Of a stretch of 15,090 bases of DNA, positions 14,825 through 15,090 are shown piece after piece. Both the position numbers and the translations under genes were made by a program. The DNA lies in assembly GCA_964196195.1 (NCBI GenBank), contig CAXMSE010000066.1, positions 1 to 15,090 on the forward strand, given 5' to 3'. The DNA comes from OFTM10 sp964196195. GTDB lineage: Bacteria; Actinomycetota; Acidimicrobiia; Acidimicrobiales; Aldehydirespiratoraceae. Below the pieces are notes generated by a model. It saw only the letters and a list, made by a program, of their open reading frames with translations. It was not told the DNA's origin and searched no databases. The first letter of the stretch is position 1; the number at the start of each line of letters is the position of its first letter.

Positions 14825-15090
14825 CTAGTCGCTGTCGGTGGTGAGGAGCCAGCGCACCCGCGCTCGGCCTACCGTGTAGTGAAGGACGGTCAGAGCGGCG
14901 AATGTGGCGCCGACGACGGCGTAGCCGGCGATCCCATAGGCGATCCAGCCACCGCCGAGCACAAGCAGTTCGACGGCCAGGCGGACCCATCCGGCGACCT
15001 CGACCGGTGCCTCTCCGGAGCGGCTGGGATCGTCGAGGACGTTGAAGGTGCCCCAGAGTGTGGCGGCGGCGAGGGGCACGATGACGACCG
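14825..15090 (-). CDS. YrdB/DUF2568-like small membrane protein (N-terminus outside window)
   Basis: The frame is open from the right edge to TAG 14825-14827, giving about 88 C-terminal residues. Three hydrophobic stretches are visible: VVIVPLAAATLWGTF, VRLAVELLVLGGGWIAYGI and AGYAVVGATFAALTVLHYTVG. The PLAAATLWGTF and RLAVELLVLGG pattern resembles the DUF2568/YrdB family, proteins of about 115-120 residues with four membrane helices and no known function; the first helix would lie outside the window. A GTG at 15079 is a possible internal start, but similarity continues upstream of it. The gene has no evident link to the one-carbon genes it converges with. Confidence 0.6.
   Translation of the reverse strand, partial: VVIVPLAAATLWGTFNVLDDPSRSGEAPVEVAGWVRLAVELLVLGGGWIAYGIAGYAVVGATFAALTVLHYTVGRARVRWLLTTDSD

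Overview
The window looks like chromosome from a high-GC actinobacterium. The base composition, heavy use of GTG and TTG starts, and family content (a MarR regulator, FCD-type GntR, FAD/GcvT fusion demethylase, ETF and a YrdB-like protein) fit a marine or freshwater Acidimicrobiia-type lineage. That placement is an inference; there is no rRNA or other marker gene here. I see no mobile element, CRISPR array, tRNA or rRNA. Coding density is very high, and several neighbouring genes touch or overlap.

Layout: 1-375 (-) is a MarR-type regulator cut by the left edge. 501-2141 (-) is an XPB-like superfamily 2 helicase with a C-terminal cysteine cluster. 2296-3213 (+) is folD. 3210-4457 (-) is a DUF1015 protein, coupled by an ATGA overlap to serA (4454-5659, -). 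5764-6996 (+) is an unusually compact folC. 7003-7905 (-) is a divergent metF-like reductase that abuts fhs (7906-9603, -). 9766-10422 (-) is a GntR/FCD regulator. Divergent from it, at 10535-13057 (+), is a dimethylglycine/sarcosine dehydrogenase-like FAD+GcvT protein interrupted by one in-frame TAG. Behind it come etfB (13059-13835) and etfA (13835-14800). 14825-15090 (-) is the C-terminal part of a YrdB/DUF2568-like membrane protein.

Together the genes form a one-carbon island. The FAD/GcvT enzyme would strip a methyl group from an N-methylated glycine, pass electrons to EtfAB and load the carbon on tetrahydrofolate as 5,10-methylene-THF. FolD can oxidise this to 10-formyl-THF, Fhs can release formate with ATP formation, MetF can reduce methylene-THF to methyl-THF, FolC keeps folates polyglutamylated, and SerA feeds serine, the other main one-carbon donor. 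The GntR regulator sits between the fhs-metF arm and the demethylase-etf arm. A near-identical 13-base element (ATTyCATrATACA) occurs in both promoter regions, suggesting one shared regulon.

The points most worth a second look are the TAG splitting the demethylase gene, the palindrome-rich GntR/demethylase intergenic region, the shared 13-mer, the hairpin-rich leader of fhs, the serA-DUF1015 coupling and the shortened FolC.
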